Both the position numbers and the translations under genes were made by a program. A DNA stretch of 64,000 nt from GWE2-42-39 sp034003625. Lineage in GTDB: Bacteria > Bacteroidota > Bacteroidia > Bacteroidales > Prolixibacteraceae. The stretch covers positions 1-64,000 of the forward strand of contig JAVEYG010000006.1 of assembly GCA_034003625.1 (NCBI GenBank), in the 5' to 3' direction. The notes under the pieces are model-generated. The model saw only the letters and a program-made list of their open reading frames with translations. It was not told the DNA's origin and did no database searches. Every line of letters starts with the position of its first letter. Positions within the stretch are counted from its first letter, which is position 1. Shown in pieces: positions 1 to 8,278 of the stretch.

Positions 1-120
1 ATAACCGTGCATTTGCTTTAAAGACAAGTGCTTTCTTTTCTTTTGTCTGTAGTTCTAAAAATTATTGATTTTAAACAACATATGGGCTTTAAAGGCTCAT
101 TTAATAGAAATTATTTACGT

Positions 121-870
121 ATGAAACCAATAATCAAAATCCTGTCTCTTTTTGTATTAATGACTGGTGTAACAGGCTGGCTCTATGCCCAGAATGTGTC
201 CGGGACATACCAGACCGATTTCAAAGAAATGACGCTGCAACAAAACGGCAATCAGGTTACCGGAACCTATGAACACAGCGGCGGGCGCATAGAAGGTACA
301 CTTTACGGGAATACCCTCACCGGCTGGTGGTATCAGACCAATGGCAAGGGGCGTTTCGTTTTTGTTTTCAACAACGATTGCTCGGCTTTCACCGGCAAAT
401 GGAGTTATGGCGATGCCGAACCTTCGAGTGCATGGAATGGAAAAAGACCTGGCACTGGTACAGCCCCAACGCCCCCAACCGGGTCCCCTGTTTCGCTACC
501 TGCCCCCGAGGGGGAGGAAATCTTCAATAACTGGAACAAAGCCGGGGTCAACAACAATCCGTCGGGAACGACTTATTTTTATTTGCCTCGCCAAACAACC
601 ATCACCCGGATAACAAATTACCACTGGAACAATGGCAGGGGACAAACACCCGGGCAAATCGGGTTAAAAGGGCCCGACGGACGGAGCTATGGCCCATGGA
701 ATGCCGTTGGCACAAGCGGAACCGGTGGAGCCCATAATGTAAACTGGCTTGTTTCCCCCCACATTACGCTTCCTGCCGGTCTCTACCAGGTGACCGACAG
801 CGACAATGCTACCTGGTCGAACAATTATGGTTCGCACGGGTGCGGTTTCACATCTGTTCATGGAAAATAA
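121..870 (+). CDS. secreted protein of unknown function
   Basis: The 249-aa product starts at the ATG at 121, because residues 1-23 then form a clean Sec signal peptide (Lys near the N-terminus, hydrophobic core, cleavage near YAQ). An upstream in-frame ATG at 28 would put about 30 poor residues ahead of it. Residues 24-107 are a beta-rich segment with glycine-punctuated strands (VTGTY, GGRIEGTL, LTGWW). A Pro/Thr-rich linker follows at about 111-129, then a second beta-rich domain of about 115 residues with aromatic and Gly-rich turns. This two-domain secreted layout suggests a cell-surface or extracellular binding protein, but I do not recognise the family. No operon partner is evident; thyA lies about 140 bases downstream with its own promoter candidate. 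Confidence 0.75.
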   Translation: MKPIIKILSLFVLMTGVTGWLYAQNVSGTYQTDFKEMTLQQNGNQVTGTYEHSGGRIEGTLYGNTLTGWWYQTNGKGRFVFVFNNDCSAFTGKWSYGDAEPSSAWNGKRPGTGTAPTPPTGSPVSLPAPEGEEIFNNWNKAGVNNNPSGTTYFYLPRQTTITRITNYHWNNGRGQTPGQIGLKGPDGRSYGPWNAVGTSGTGGAHNVNWLVSPHITLPAGLYQVTDSDNATWSNNYGSHGCGFTSVHGK

Positions 871-937
871 ACCCAGTTGCAGATACCTTTTTTGACAGGC
901 ATATATTTCCCTATCAACATCCGTTGAAAACTTCCTG

Positions 938-968
938 TTGCGGGTTCTTCTGAAAACATTTACCTTCG
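938..968 (+). promoter_or_regulatory. Bacteroidota-type promoter candidate for thyA
   Basis: A -7 box of the form TACCTTCG lies at 961-968 and a TTG at 938-940, 20 bases upstream. This matches the -33/-7 spacing of Bacteroidota sigma factor promoters with one -7 mismatch. Predicted transcription starts about 40 bases before thyA. Confidence 0.35.
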
Positions 969-1012
969 GTGGACGTTTTTTATCTGAAAAAACAGAACCG
1001 GAAGGACGGATT

Positions 1013-1807
1013 ATGAAACAATATCTTGATTTACTTGACCATGTGTTGAAAAACGGTACGGAAAAACAAGACCGTACAGGAACAGGGACCATCAGCGTGT
1101 TTGGCTACCAGATGCGTTTTAACCTGGGCGAAGGGTTTCCGGTGCTGACGACCAAGAAGTTACACCTGAAATCGATTATTCACGAACTGTTGTGGTTCCT
1201 GACGGGCGACACCAATATAAAATACCTGACTGACAACGGTGTGCGTATATGGAACGAATGGGCAGACGAAAATGGCGATCTTGGCCATATTTACGGCTAC
1301 CAGTGGCGGTCGTGGCCTACTCCCGATGGCGGGCATATCGACCAGATTTCGGAGGTGGTGAACAGCATCCGTAACAATCCCGACTCGCGCCGGCACTTAG
1401 TGAGCGCCTGGAATGTGGGCGAGCTCGACAAGATGAACCTGCCGCCCTGCCATCTTTTGTTTCAGTTTTATGTAGCCGACGGGAAACTGTCCTGCCAGTT
1501 GTACCAGCGTAGTTGCGACGTGTTCCTAGGAGTGCCCTTCAATATCGCATCCTACGCTTTGCTGACCATGATGATGGCGCAGGCAACCGGCCTGCAACCC
1601 GGCGATTTTGTATGGACCGGCGGCGATGTCCATATTTACCAAAACCATTTGGAACAAGTAAAATTGCAGTTGACCCGCGAACCGATGAAACTTCCGCAGA
1701 TGAAAATTAACCCGGAAGTGAAAAGCATTTTCGATTTTAAATTCGACGATTTTGAATTGGCTGGTTACGAATCGCACCCACATATCCCGGGGAAGGTATC
1801 AGTATAA
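1013..1807 (+). CDS. thyA: thymidylate synthase
   Basis: This 264-aa protein converts dUMP and methylene-tetrahydrofolate to dTMP and dihydrofolate in the cytoplasm. The catalytic cysteine is C146 within PPCHLLFQF, exactly the E. coli position. The dUMP-binding RSCDVFLGVPFN stretch and the C-terminal HPHIPGKVSV are also present. Length equals that of E. coli ThyA when the ATG at 1013 is used; the longer reading frame from 938 overlaps the promoter candidate and adds 25 unconserved residues. folA follows 61 bases downstream, the usual pairing because ThyA generates the dihydrofolate that DHFR reduces. Confidence 0.97.
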   Translation: MKQYLDLLDHVLKNGTEKQDRTGTGTISVFGYQMRFNLGEGFPVLTTKKLHLKSIIHELLWFLTGDTNIKYLTDNGVRIWNEWADENGDLGHIYGYQWRSWPTPDGGHIDQISEVVNSIRNNPDSRRHLVSAWNVGELDKMNLPPCHLLFQFYVADGKLSCQLYQRSCDVFLGVPFNIASYALLTMMMAQATGLQPGDFVWTGGDVHIYQNHLEQVKLQLTREPMKLPQMKINPEVKSIFDFKFDDFELAGYESHPHIPGKVSV

Positions 1808-1868
1808 AAAATTTTAATAGTGGGGGTTTCGCTCAAAGTGAAAGCTTCACGTGCTTTAACCGAAACAT

Positions 1869-2363
1869 ATGATCCACAAAAATATTTCCATCATTGTTGC
1901 TATTGCGCAAAATTTTGCTATCGGTAAGAACAACAATTTGTTGTTTCATTTGCCCACCGATTTGAAACGTTTCAAGCAAATTACTAACGGCCACGCAATG
2001 ATTATGGGCCGCAATACCTTGTTGTCGCTGCCCAAATGGCCATTGCCCAATCGCCGCCACATTGTAATTACTGACAAGCCGGATGACCGGTTCGAGGGTT
2101 GCGAAGTGGTTTTCTCGATTGACGAGGCCATTGAAAAAGTAAAAAACGAAGACGAAGTTTTTATCATCGGGGGGGGCATGATCTATCAGCAATTTTACCC
2201 GCTGGCAAGGAAACTATATCTTACCCTGGTGCATAAAGATTTTGAGGCCGACACATTTTTCCCCGAAATCAATTACAACGAATGGGAAGAACTGGCATGT
2301 GAAGACCTGCACGACGAACAAAACGGTTTCGATTATTCGTACCTCGATCTGAAGCGGAAATAA
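1869..2363 (+). CDS. folA: dihydrofolate reductase
   Basis: The 164-aa product reduces dihydrofolate to tetrahydrofolate with NADPH. It shows the N-terminal IVAIAQNFAIGKNN strand-loop, the substrate-binding acidic residue in LPTDLKRFK, the MGRNT motif, and the NADPH-binding IIGGGMIYQQF. Length is typical for chromosomal DHFR. It is the second gene of a thyA-folA pair and closes the folate loop with ThyA. Confidence 0.96.
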   Translation: MIHKNISIIVAIAQNFAIGKNNNLLFHLPTDLKRFKQITNGHAMIMGRNTLLSLPKWPLPNRRHIVITDKPDDRFEGCEVVFSIDEAIEKVKNEDEVFIIGGGMIYQQFYPLARKLYLTLVHKDFEADTFFPEINYNEWEELACEDLHDEQNGFDYSYLDLKRK

Positions 2364-2948
2364 AAACAGGCTTTTCCTATACGCATGAACATTTGAAAAA
2401 TAAGCCTTTTCAACCGGTGGGCTTCATCGATCGTTTCACACCAGGTAATCCCGATTGCCTGTCACGAAACAGACTATAATTCTGTCTTCAGCGAAGCATC
2501 TATTCCCAGCCTCTTTTCGGGATTTTGCAACTCCTTCGTTGTCACTATTCTCATCCCGTTCTCTAATTTTTGTGTTCATGGTGATAAATTATTCGATTTT
2601 TATAAACTTTTAGCTGCTATACTCTTTTACAGGCAAAAATCATCTCCACCCAAAATTATTTCCTGTTGTTCAGACGAAAACCCGTAAAATTCAAAGAGAG
2701 GGCGGGTTACCGGAAGCTGTCAACAATGAAATCAACGATGAGAAAACACAAAACGACAGCAACATAATAAATGTTAAAAAACACAAATACTTGATTTTTT
2801 CACAATGTTGCCATATATTGTTTGAAATTCATGTCCAAACCCTGTTCCCAATGTAATTACAGCAAAATAGGATGATAGTGATTAGCTTGACATGCATAAA
2901 AGTTGAGAAATGGTATTACAATATATTTACCGATATGAATCATAAACT
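2364..2948. other. non-coding gap, folA to exporter locus
   Basis: I see no convincing gene in this stretch. An AGGCTTTTC segment at about 2375 and GAAAAATAAGCCT near 2394-2406 can pair imperfectly and may end folA transcription. The right half is strongly AT-rich and probably holds the exporter promoter, but no clean TAnnTTTG box is visible. Confidence 0.5.
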
Positions 2949-4106
2949 ATGGATATCTTTCCCAAAGAAATTATAAACGAAACAAGTGAAAAGCACTTTT
3001 TTCGTTTTTCCCGGCAGTCGGGGATTATTTACCTCACATTCATTGTCCTTCTTATTCTCGTATTTGCCACCCTTCCATTGGTTGAAATTGATATCTCCGT
3101 ACAAAGTCGTGGGATTATTCGGTCGAAAGATGAGGCTAATAAATTATTTTCACCGATAACCGGACAAATTGAGCGAATTGCAATTTCTGAAAATCAACAG
3201 GTGAGGAAAGGAGATACACTAATTTGGTTCAGAAAGAATAAATTGACTGAAACCATTTCGTTTTTGGAAAGAAAAACAAATGAATTGCAAAATTTTATTG
3301 ATGACATAGAAAATATTCTGGATTTCAGATATCAAAAATTGACTTCTCCCAAATACATAAGTGATCATGCCAGGTACAGACAAAAATTAAGGGAATTTGA
3401 TTTGCAAATCGATCAACTTCGACGAGATTTTGAGCGAACGAAAAGCTTGTATGAGAAAGCGGTGATTCCAAGAGCAGAATATGAACAGAAAGAATTCGAC
3501 TTTCAGCAGAAAAAGGAAGAGAAAGGCCTTTTTGTGGCACAAAACCGTAGTGAATGGAATACTGCCTTAACCCAATTTAAGACAGAAAAGATATCGGTTG
3601 ACGCAGAAAAGAAGCAACGCCAGATGGAAGAAGAATTTTATTCTATCGTTGCCGGGATTGATGGCTATATCAGTGGTTTTTCAGGAATTACTGCCGGTGA
3701 TTTTGTTCTTGCCAATCAGCAAATCGCCAACATCGCACCAACCGAAAACCTAATTGTGGAAAGTTATGTCCCGACGGGAGATATTGGTTATTTGCACTCA
3801 GGAACGAAAGCCCGCTTTCAGGTTGATGCTTACAATTATAACGAATGGGGGTTGGCAACCGGGGAAGTAATTGATATTTCGAACCAACCTATTCAGACAA
3901 ATGGTTCTTATGTCTTCAAAGTAAAATGTTGCCTCGATCAAAATTTTCTCATGCTTAAATCGGGTTGCCGGGGCCAATTAAAGAACGGATTGACATTAAC
4001 ATCCCGGTTCAAGGTTGCCAGACGTAGTTTGTTTCAATTATTATACGACAAAGCTGATAACTGGATGAACCCCAAAATGTTGGCAAATAAAACGGATGGG
4101 CAATGA
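2949..4106 (+). CDS. HlyD-family membrane fusion protein of peptide exporter
   Basis: The 385-aa protein has a short cytoplasmic N-terminus, one membrane helix at about residues 25-45, a biotinyl-lipoyl-like barrel (SPITGQIERIAISENQQVRKGD), and a long coiled coil at about 95-225. The second half of the lipoyl domain (YISGFSGITAGDFV) and a beta-barrel domain follow. This is the adaptor that couples an inner-membrane ABC exporter to an outer-membrane channel. Its stop overlaps the start of the C39 ABC transporter by 4 bases, so the two are co-translated and form one exporter. No TolC homologue is encoded next to it; the channel must come from elsewhere. Confidence 0.9.
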   Translation: MDIFPKEIINETSEKHFFRFSRQSGIIYLTFIVLLILVFATLPLVEIDISVQSRGIIRSKDEANKLFSPITGQIERIAISENQQVRKGDTLIWFRKNKLTETISFLERKTNELQNFIDDIENILDFRYQKLTSPKYISDHARYRQKLREFDLQIDQLRRDFERTKSLYEKAVIPRAEYEQKEFDFQQKKEEKGLFVAQNRSEWNTALTQFKTEKISVDAEKKQRQMEEEFYSIVAGIDGYISGFSGITAGDFVLANQQIANIAPTENLIVESYVPTGDIGYLHSGTKARFQVDAYNYNEWGLATGEVIDISNQPIQTNGSYVFKVKCCLDQNFLMLKSGCRGQLKNGLTLTSRFKVARRSLFQLLYDKADNWMNPKMLANKTDGQ

Positions 4107-6271
4107 GTATAAAAATAAAACAACACGATATTACTGATTGCGGCGCGGCATGTCTGGTTTCTGTCGCGGCACACTATAAACTAAAATTGCCCATTTCTAA
4201 AATCAGACAATGGGCTGGTACCGATAAAAAAGGTACTAATGCGTGGGGGTTGATTAAAGCTGCAGAAAAAATGGGATTTTCGGCAAAAGGGGTTAGGGGC
4301 GATGTCTCTGCCCTGCCGGAAGTCCCTGTCCCCTGCATTGCTCATCTGGTTGTTAAACAGCGCTTGCAGCATTATGTGGTTGTTTATAAAATCGGGAAAG
4401 ATTTTGTTGAGCTGATGGATCCGGGCGACGGAGAAATACATAAGAAAGCAATAGCGGATTTTTCCAAAGAATGGAGTGGGGTACTTATTCTTCTTTCTAC
4501 TAACAACGATTTTATTTCACGCAATGAGAAAGTTTCCAATCTTACCCGTTTCTCGTTTCTTCTCAAACCTCACAAAGCAATTTTGATGCAGGCTTTGGCT
4601 GGCGCCATTGTTTATACTATACTGGGGCTTTCTACTTCCGTGTACATTCAAAAAATTACTGATTTCGTATTGGTTGACGGCAACCGGAACCTGCTTAACC
4701 TGCTAAGTGTCGGGATGATTGTTATTTTACTGGTGCAGATTTTTATCGGAGTGATGCAAACCATATTTGTGCTGAGAACCGGCCAACTCATTGATGTTCG
4801 TTTGATACTGGGTTATTACAAGCATCTGTTGAAATTACCCCAGCGCTTTTTCGATACAATGCGTACCGGCGAGATCATTTCGCGAATAAACGATGCCGTG
4901 AAAATCAGGGCATTTATTAATGATACCATGATCAGCTTGATTGTGAATGTGTTTATTGTAATTTTCTCATTCTGCCTGATGTTTCTGTACAGTGCAAAAC
5001 TGGCTTTGATAATGGGCATCATCATTCCCTTGTATGCGTTGATTTATTGGGTAACGAATATGCTGAACCGAAAAAGGGAGCGCAAAATCATGGAAAATGC
5101 CGCCGAATTGGAAACACAACTGGTTGAATCGCTCAATGCTGCTAAAACAATCAAGCAATTAAACCTTGAAGAATTTAATAACCTAAAAACGGAATTACGT
5201 TTTATCCGTTTGTTGGAAAGTACATACAAGTCGGGGCTGAATGGAATTTTCTCGTCCTATTCGTCGCAATTTCTCAGTCGCGTATTTACTATTGTCCTGT
5301 TGTGGGTCGGTGGGTATTTTGTCATCGACAGGGCAATCACCCCGGGTGAACTGATGTCGTTTTATGCATTAGTGGGGTATCTGACAGGTCCGGTAAGTTC
5401 GCTCGTTGGCATGAATAAAACGTTGCAAAATGCAGGAATTGCTGCCGACCGCTTGTTTGAGATTATGGATTTGGAACGTGATGAGGAAGAAAACACGATT
5501 GAAATTGCCCCAAACATGCTGGGTAATATTGTATTCAAAGATGTTTCGTTTAGTTACGGAACCCGGGTCGATGTTTTTGAGAATTTCAATTTGCAGATTG
5601 AAAGAGGAAAACTAACCGCAATTATTGGTGAGAGTGGTTCGGGGAAAAGCACTATTGCTGCTCTGCTGCAGGCGCTTTATCCCTTGAACGAAGGACACAT
5701 TTATATTGGCGATGTAAATATTAAATACGCTTCGGCTGAAAGTCTCCGTAAAACAGTAGGTATTGTACCACAAAACCTCGATTTGTTTGCAGGCAGCGTG
5801 ATCGAAAACATTGCGATTGGCGAATTTGCTCCTGATATGGAACTGCTTTTGAAAATATGCAAACAACTGGGCATTACTGCTTTCATCGAAAAATTGCCCG
5901 GCGGATTTAATACTTATGTAGGTGAACACGGAGCAACCCTCTCTGGCGGACAAAAGCAACGCCTGGCGATTGCCCGAGCCCTTTACCGCCAGCCCGAAAT
6001 CCTGATACTGGACGAAGCCACTTCGAACCTCGATTCTGATTCTGAATACTTTGTACAGCAAACCATCAGGCAGCTTATTGCAGAAGGCAAAACTGTAATC
6101 CTAATTGCCCACCGGCTGAGTACCGTTCTTGATGCGGATAAAATTGTGGTGCTGAAAGACGGGAAAGTAATGGAACAAGGTTGTCACACCGAACTATTTG
6201 AGGCCAACGGCTACTATTACCGGATGTGGAAACGGCAAATGCCTGTGCGAGTAGTTAGTAGTGAGATTTGA
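4103..6271 (+). CDS. C39 peptidase-containing ABC exporter (bacteriocin type)
   Basis: The 722-aa protein has three parts. The N-terminal C39 peptidase has Q7, C13 (DITDCGAACL), H90 and D106 in the catalytic positions. The membrane domain covers about 160-440. The ATPase has Walker A GESGSGKST, signature LSGGQKQR, Walker B ILILDEATSNLD and the H-loop IAHRLST. Such proteins cut leader peptides after a double glycine and export the core in one step. The double-glycine peptides encoded at 6732, 6887 and 8031 are its likely substrates. The gene overlaps the HlyD-type partner upstream. Confidence 0.95.
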   Translation: MSIKIKQHDITDCGAACLVSVAAHYKLKLPISKIRQWAGTDKKGTNAWGLIKAAEKMGFSAKGVRGDVSALPEVPVPCIAHLVVKQRLQHYVVVYKIGKDFVELMDPGDGEIHKKAIADFSKEWSGVLILLSTNNDFISRNEKVSNLTRFSFLLKPHKAILMQALAGAIVYTILGLSTSVYIQKITDFVLVDGNRNLLNLLSVGMIVILLVQIFIGVMQTIFVLRTGQLIDVRLILGYYKHLLKLPQRFFDTMRTGEIISRINDAVKIRAFINDTMISLIVNVFIVIFSFCLMFLYSAKLALIMGIIIPLYALIYWVTNMLNRKRERKIMENAAELETQLVESLNAAKTIKQLNLEEFNNLKTELRFIRLLESTYKSGLNGIFSSYSSQFLSRVFTIVLLWVGGYFVIDRAITPGELMSFYALVGYLTGPVSSLVGMNKTLQNAGIAADRLFEIMDLERDEEENTIEIAPNMLGNIVFKDVSFSYGTRVDVFENFNLQIERGKLTAIIGESGSGKSTIAALLQALYPLNEGHIYIGDVNIKYASAESLRKTVGIVPQNLDLFAGSVIENIAIGEFAPDMELLLKICKQLGITAFIEKLPGGFNTYVGEHGATLSGGQKQRLAIARALYRQPEILILDEATSNLDSDSEYFVQQTIRQLIAEGKTVILIAHRLSTVLDADKIVVLKDGKVMEQGCHTELFEANGYYYRMWKRQMPVRVVSSEI

Positions 6272-6294
6272 GTAATGAGAAAAACAAAAATACG

Positions 6295-6600
6295 ATGAAC
6301 AAATTATTACAGCAAATTGAATTGATTGAACGGATTGACCAATTAATTCGCCTCAGGGCAACCGGAACGCCAAAAGCTCTGGCTCAACGATTGGGTGTGT
6401 CCGAAGCATCCCTTTATCGGGTGATTGATACCATGAAAGAAATGGGGGCTCCGGTTGAATTTTGCATTCGTCATCAAAGCTATGTTTATTTCAACGATGT
6501 GAATTTTATGTGTGGTTTTTTCCTGAAAGAATTATCATATCGAGAAGCGCAAAAAGTAAACGGCGGATTTCAAAATTTAGCGTACTTGGTGAATTTTTAA
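6295..6600 (+). CDS. small HTH regulator with double-glycine C-terminal tail
   Basis: The 101-aa protein has a winged-helix/HTH region at about residues 8-55 (GTPKALAQRLGVSEASLYRVIDTMKEMGAP). I prefer the ATG at 6295; a TTG at 6268 would overlap the exporter stop but gives a tail-like N-terminus. The C-terminus KELSYREAQKVNGG followed by ten residues resembles a C39 leader (ELS..E...V.GG) plus a short core, which is unusual for a DNA-binding protein. An in-frame ATG at 6508 could give just this 30-residue part. A damaged second copy of the gene's 3' half lies at 7694-7894. It probably regulates the peptide genes. Confidence 0.75.
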   Translation: MNKLLQQIELIERIDQLIRLRATGTPKALAQRLGVSEASLYRVIDTMKEMGAPVEFCIRHQSYVYFNDVNFMCGFFLKELSYREAQKVNGGFQNLAYLVNF

Positions 6601-6652
6601 GCAAAAATTTTCTCACTCTCAAATTTTGAGAGTAGGGTATTGTAAACTTGTA
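6400..6652 (+). repeat. direct repeat copy 1: regulator 3' half plus palindrome
   Basis: This segment is about 90 percent identical by eye to 7694-7945. It covers the last two-thirds of the HTH gene, the gap after it and a palindrome at 6615-6633. Each copy is followed about 80-90 bases later by a double-glycine peptide gene beginning ATGAAAGA. Confidence 0.9.
6615..6633. promoter_or_regulatory. palindromic operator candidate, copy 1
   Basis: The site is ACTCTCAAA-T-TTTGAGAGT, two perfect 9-base arms around one base. The same arms occur at 7909-7927 around A. It stands about 100 bases ahead of the first peptide gene and just after the HTH gene, so it may be the regulator's binding site; a weak terminator hairpin is the alternative. 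Confidence 0.5.
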
Positions 6653-6731
6653 TTTGAGTTTCGTGCACAAAAACTTAGGCGTTAACCGAAAAGCCTGAAA
6701 AAGAGTAGGGAAATTTTAATACTTTTAGATT

Positions 6732-6876
6732 ATGAAAGAGTTAGAAAAAAAATGAACTAAAAGAAACTAATGGAGGTTGGTTTTGGTTAGGAATGTTAGG
6801 AGGCTTTATCTATGATTGCATCTCTGATCCAGAAACATGTTTTGCAGGATTTAAAGATGGTTACAACAGTAACTAA
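6732..6876 (+). pseudogene. double-glycine peptide gene with +1 frameshift in A8 run
   Basis: As read, ATGAAAGAGTTAGAAAAAAAA runs into TGA after seven codons. Removing one A from the eight-A run gives a 47-residue peptide: leader MKELEKNELKETNGG, then a 32-residue core rich in Trp/Gly with two cysteines, ending at TAA 6874-6876. The leader has the same length and start as the peptide at 8031. The gene may be broken, phase-variable, rescued by slippage, or a homopolymer sequencing error. Confidence 0.7.
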
Positions 6877-6886
6877 TTATGAAATT

Positions 6887-7066
6887 ATGAAAAAAAATAA
6901 TGAAACATTTGATGGATGTTTAACAGAGTTAATTGATGTTGAACTAAGAGCTATTAATGGCGGATCCCCATTGTCTTATTGGGTATTTTGGGTATTGGGA
7001 AATATGGCAGATACTCCAAATAGGGTAAGAGAAACTGGCACAAATCCTGTACTTCTATTTAGTTAA
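6887..7066 (+). CDS. double-glycine leader peptide (bacteriocin-like precursor)
   Basis: The ATG at 6887 gives 59 residues: a 26-residue leader ending AINGG-S and a 33-residue core that begins with a hydrophobic aromatic stretch (SPLSYWVFWVLGNM) and ends polar. The leader carries the LxxxELxxINGG pattern cut by C39 exporters. An upstream in-frame ATG at 6812 lies inside the preceding peptide gene and is not used here. It starts 10 bases after that gene's stop, so the two could form a two-peptide bacteriocin. A 12-bp hairpin follows at 7077-7109. Confidence 0.75.
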   Translation: MKKNNETFDGCLTELIDVELRAINGGSPLSYWVFWVLGNMADTPNRVRETGTNPVLLFS

Positions 7067-7076
7067 TTACTTATGT

Positions 7077-7109
7077 GAAAGCTTATGGCATATTACACCA
7101 TAGGCTTTC
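7077..7109 (+). terminator. hairpin after second peptide gene
   Basis: GAAAGCTTATGG pairs with CCATAGGCTTTC across a 9-base loop with one wobble. No strong T tract follows, so it may act in RNA stability as well as termination. Confidence 0.5.
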
Positions 7110-7154
7110 AATTCTACTCACTCATATCTTATTTGCCAAAGATATTTTAGTTAA

Positions 7155-7547
7155 ATGCTACATATAAATTACCGAATGATAAAAAATAAGATTTCACTAA
7201 TAATAAGCTTCTCATTGTTTGCATCGGGAATATTATTATCATATACATATAGACCCTTTATATATGACAACAGACTTTACGATTATCATATTGCAGATAC
7301 AATCGGGAGCTTAATCTGTGTTCCAACTAGTGTTTTCTTTTTGTATTCCTTTTCTAAAACAAAAAATTCCTTTAATATATTAATATTAAAGTTTGCAATT
7401 TGTTTTATTTTATACGAATTTTTATCCTTGACAAAACTTCATGGCGTTTTTGACTTTTATGATATAATAGCTATTTTAATTAGTGCGGGGGGGTTACATC
7501 TATTTCATTGGCTTTATAAAACATATAAGCTAATAAAAAACAAATAG
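7155..7547 (+). CDS. small membrane protein, possible immunity protein
   Basis: The product is up to 130 aa; the ATG at 7176 (MIKNKISL) is an equally good start. It has about four hydrophobic helices (roughly residues 13-30, 48-68, 75-95 and 101-121) and a Lys-rich C-terminus. I do not recognise the family. Its place directly after two bacteriocin-like precursors, very low GC and small size are what one expects of a bacteriocin immunity protein, but that is inferred from context alone. Confidence 0.6.
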   Translation: MLHINYRMIKNKISLIISFSLFASGILLSYTYRPFIYDNRLYDYHIADTIGSLICVPTSVFFLYSFSKTKNSFNILILKFAICFILYEFLSLTKLHGVFDFYDIIAILISAGGLHLFHWLYKTYKLIKNK

Positions 7548-7552
7548 TTGGC

Positions 7553-7693
7553 CTAATTCCCACTTTTTCTAGTAAATTCAAGAATCTGGGAGCGAATTTG
7601 AAATTTCCACCTATTGATTATAGATTTTTTAACTTCGGGGTCAGATATATGATTAGCAGGAACACATAAATGCTTAGCCAAGAGGTTAACCAT
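7553..7693 (-). pseudogene. possible C-terminal fragment of an unrelated gene
   Basis: The minus strand encodes 46 residues that look protein-like (for example ISDPEVKKSIINRWKFQIRS) and end in TAG at 7555-7553. The frame stays open upstream until it meets the duplicated regulator segment at 7694. It may be the tail of a displaced gene cut off when the duplication formed. No family is recognised. Confidence 0.25.
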
Positions 7694-7894
7694 TTCAGAA
7701 GCCTCGCTTTATCGTTTGATTGATAGATGAAAGAAATGGGCGCGCCGATAGAATTCAGTATCTGTCACCAAAGCTATGTTTATTCCAGTGATGTGAATTT
7801 TATGTGTGGTTTTTTCCTGAAAGAATTATCATATAAAGAAGCGCAAAAAGTAAACGGCGGATTTCAAAATTTTGCGTACTTGGTGAATTTTTAA
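7694..7894 (+). pseudogene. truncated, frameshifted second copy of HTH regulator
   Basis: The segment matches codons about 36-101 of the HTH gene at 6295. One base is lost after LIDR, giving an immediate TGA, but the rest of the frame, including the tail KELSYKEAQKVNGG and the TAA, is preserved with few changes. A few residues of similarity (GTHKCLAKRL versus GTPKALAQRL) may extend upstream. It arose by duplication of the regulator 3' half together with its downstream palindrome. Confidence 0.8.
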
Positions 7895-7908
7895 GCAAAA
7901 ATTTTTTC

Positions 7909-7927
7909 ACTCTCAAAATTTGAGAGT
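7909..7927. promoter_or_regulatory. palindromic operator candidate, copy 2
   Basis: The site is ACTCTCAAA-A-TTTGAGAGT, the exact reverse complement of the copy at 6615-6633. Conservation of both arms while flanking bases vary favours a protein-binding or hairpin role. Confidence 0.5.
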
Positions 7928-8030
7928 AGGGTATTGTAAACTTGTACCTGTAACGTTACTGTGCCAAAACTTCCGGCACATAAAATAAAGGAAGCAAAAC
8001 AAAATTTCTTAATTTTAGAATTTAAAGATT

Positions 8031-8216
8031 ATGAAAGAATTGAATAAAAATGAACTGATGGCGGTTCAAGGTGGAGGAATAAAAGAGTACTTACTGGAGA
8101 AATTGGCAGATATCTTTGTTAATGAGATTTTTGACTATGTAGTTTCTGGTGACTATTCCCGGGATTTAGCCCGTATGCCTGGAGCGGCAGATGCAATGAT
8201 GATGTCTTTACATTAG
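8031..8216 (+). CDS. double-glycine leader peptide (bacteriocin-like precursor)
   Basis: The 61-aa product has a 15-residue leader MKELNKNELMAVQGG, a textbook C39 cleavage leader. The 46-residue core has an amphipathic helix (IKEYLLEKLADIFVNEIFDYV) followed by a polar, Met-rich tail. It has no cysteines, so it would be an unmodified class II type peptide. It follows the second copy of the palindrome segment and is closed by a 12-bp perfect hairpin at 8233-8260. Confidence 0.75.
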   Translation: MKELNKNELMAVQGGGIKEYLLEKLADIFVNEIFDYVVSGDYSRDLARMPGAADAMMMSLH

Positions 8217-8232
8217 ATTTATAAAGAAATAC

Positions 8233-8260
8233 ATACTGCTCCATTTTCATGGAGCAGTAT
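8233..8260 (+). terminator. 12-bp perfect hairpin after third peptide gene
   Basis: ATACTGCTCCAT pairs perfectly with ATGGAGCAGTAT over a 4-base loop. There is no T tract, so RNA stabilisation or attenuation before the downstream CPBP gene is possible. Confidence 0.5.
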
Positions 8261-8278
8261 GGCAATAGATATCTGACA

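Larger units (their letters stand above)
7694..7945 (+). repeat. direct repeat copy 2: regulator 3' half plus palindrome
   Basis: This is the partner of 6400-6652, one base shorter, and ends at the shared GTATTGTAAACTTGTA. It precedes the double-glycine peptide gene at 8031. Confidence 0.9.

Noticed and set aside
664..1092. Minus-strand frame opposite the secreted protein and thyA
   Set aside because: It is antisense to two well-supported genes and shows no family features.
2457..2470. CCTGTCACGAAAC shared with 63369-63381
   Set aside because: A lone 13-base match 61 kb apart with no extended similarity could be chance.
6812..6886. Upstream ATG for the second bacteriocin peptide
   Set aside because: It lies inside the preceding peptide's core in another frame; the leader pattern begins at 6887.
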